Positions 63,323 to 64,000 of a stretch of 64,000 nucleotides of DNA are shown here, one piece after another (position 1 is the stretch's first letter; each line of letters opens with the position of its first letter). This stretch comes from Ancylomarina euxina (GTDB lineage Bacteria > Bacteroidota > Bacteroidia > Bacteroidales > Marinifilaceae). The translations under genes were made by a program, and so were the position numbers. The notes under the pieces were generated by a model, which was given only the letters and a program-made list of their open reading frames with translations, searched no databases and had not been told where the DNA came from. Location: contig NZ_QQWG01000002.1 of assembly GCF_003863355.1 (NCBI RefSeq), positions 124,001 through 188,000 on the forward strand. Reading direction: 5' to 3'.

Positions 63323-64000
63323 ATGACTAATAAATTAACATCTATAGCTTCGAAATTTTCGATTGAAGGAAATATCGTAGAAATTAAACCTCTTGGCGAA
63401 GGTTTTATTAATGACACTTATATTGTTAAAACTGATAGTGAAAGCAATTATTTGTTTCAACGTAAAAACAAAAATATTTTTCAGGATGTACCATCAATGA
63501 TGGATAATATCCTTAAGGTATGTAATCATATTAAAGCCAAAGTGAATGCTAATGGTGGTGATGTGAATCGCGAAGCAATGACTTTGACTTCAACTCACGA
63601 AGGTGCTTTATACTTTAAAGATGAGGATGGCGAATATTGGGCAATGTGTCTTTTTATTAAAGATAGTGTGAGTTATGAATCTGCTGATACCCCTGAGTTG
63701 TCATATGCTGGTGGTAAAGGTATTGGTAAATTTCAGTCGATGTTAGCTGATATGAAAGAACCCTTGGTTGATATCCTTCCAGGTTTTCACAATATCCGAT
63801 TCCGTTTTTCTCAGTGGGATGAGATCTTGAAAAATGACCCAGTAGGTCGTAAGAAAGATTTAAGTACGGAGATTGCCTGGGTTGAGGATAGAAGAGAAGA
63901 AATGCTCGAATTCTGGAAATTGGTAGAGAATGGTACCATTCCAACCCGAGTAACTCATAACGATACGAAAATCAATAATATTTTATTTGATAAGAAGGGT
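63323..64000 (+). CDS. NahK-like sugar kinase, APH fold (C-terminus cut by window edge)
   Basis: Not in the track because it runs off the right edge; I translated 226 residues. The N-terminal lobe has PLGEGFINDTYIVKT (the nucleotide loop) and LFQRKNKNIF with the ATP lysine region, and THNDTKINNILFD is the catalytic loop (HxDxxxxN) of the aminoglycoside-phosphotransferase fold. This combination (GEGxINDTYxV, FQRxNxxVF) is that of N-acetylhexosamine 1-kinase-like proteins. It would make HexNAc-1-P for the nucleotidyltransferase encoded upstream. Specificity is inference. Confidence 0.82.
   Translation, partial: MTNKLTSIASKFSIEGNIVEIKPLGEGFINDTYIVKTDSESNYLFQRKNKNIFQDVPSMMDNILKVCNHIKAKVNANGGDVNREAMTLTSTHEGALYFKDEDGEYWAMCLFIKDSVSYESADTPELSYAGGKGIGKFQSMLADMKEPLVDILPGFHNIRFRFSQWDEILKNDPVGRKKDLSTEIAWVEDRREEMLEFWKLVENGTIPTRVTHNDTKINNILFDKKG

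Noticed and set aside
1-64000. tRNA, rRNA, CRISPR arrays, intact insertion sequences, prophage or attachment sites
   Set aside because: None could be recognised by reading; the repeats present are short intergenic words and palindromes without spacer-repeat structure.

Overview
The window is a chromosomal stretch from a member of the Bacteroidota, most likely a marine, anaerobic or facultatively anaerobic Marinilabiliales (Marinifilum/Labilibaculum-like). The evidence is low GC, the lack of conspicuous Shine-Dalgarno sequences, several candidate promoters with the Bacteroidota -7 box TAnnTTTG, many short hydrophobic signal peptides and lipoprotein signals, and typical families (TamL, DUF6377-type regulator, SusB-like GH97, KamA-like radical SAM). 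I saw no tRNA, rRNA, CRISPR array or intact insertion sequence. The species assignment is inference.

Layout. 1-9 kb: a TrmH-type RNA methyltransferase cut by the window edge, divergent from a TamL-like outer-membrane assembly lipoprotein, then fructose-bisphosphate aldolase, an NSS transporter and aconitase B. 9-11.7 kb: a compact three-gene locus that looks like a signalling or small-molecule system. It has a PAS-LuxR regulator divergent from a LuxI/FeeM-like GNAT protein, followed by a ThiF/E1-like adenylating enzyme. Two nearly identical lux-box-like palindromes (AACTAC-N8-GTAGTT) lie in the divergent promoter region and just after the ThiF gene; the second precedes a short stretch that ends in a strong terminator and could be a small RNA or tiny-peptide gene. 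11.7-19.3 kb: miscellaneous genes (helical unknown, YeeZ-like SDR, membrane-anchored DUF, SAM methyltransferase, MgtC, NfeD protease, MFS transporter, ElaA-like GNAT).

19.3-30.7 kb: amino-acid and anaerobic metabolism. A glycyl-radical enzyme closely resembling trans-4-hydroxy-L-proline dehydratase (HypD) follows a short radical-SAM activase, with a secreted dipeptidyl peptidase IV next to it. Then come a 19-haem cytochrome c fused to a cytochrome b-like membrane domain and a 731-residue KamA-family radical SAM protein. 30.7-32.7 kb is an AT-rich patch with a secreted transglutaminase-like protein overlapping a small membrane protein.

32.7-45.7 kb: a complete branched-chain amino-acid block, ilvD-ilvB-ilvN-ilvC-leuA-leuC-leuD-leuB-ilvA. 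Two tandem leader-peptide attenuators precede ilvD and a third precedes leuA; each has an Ile/Val/Leu-rich leader ORF, an intrinsic terminator and a visible antiterminator alternative.

45.7-58 kb: prolyl oligopeptidase, a DUF6377-type regulator, a SusB-like GH97 glucosidase, a flavodiiron protein with a Crp/Fnr regulator upstream, an M64 metallopeptidase, an acyltransferase and a tandem-FKBP lipoprotein. 58-64 kb: a run of ROK regulator, nucleotidyltransferase, GlmM-like phosphohexomutase, sugar MFS transporter and a NahK-like kinase (cut by the edge), best read as an N-acetylhexosamine uptake and salvage locus.
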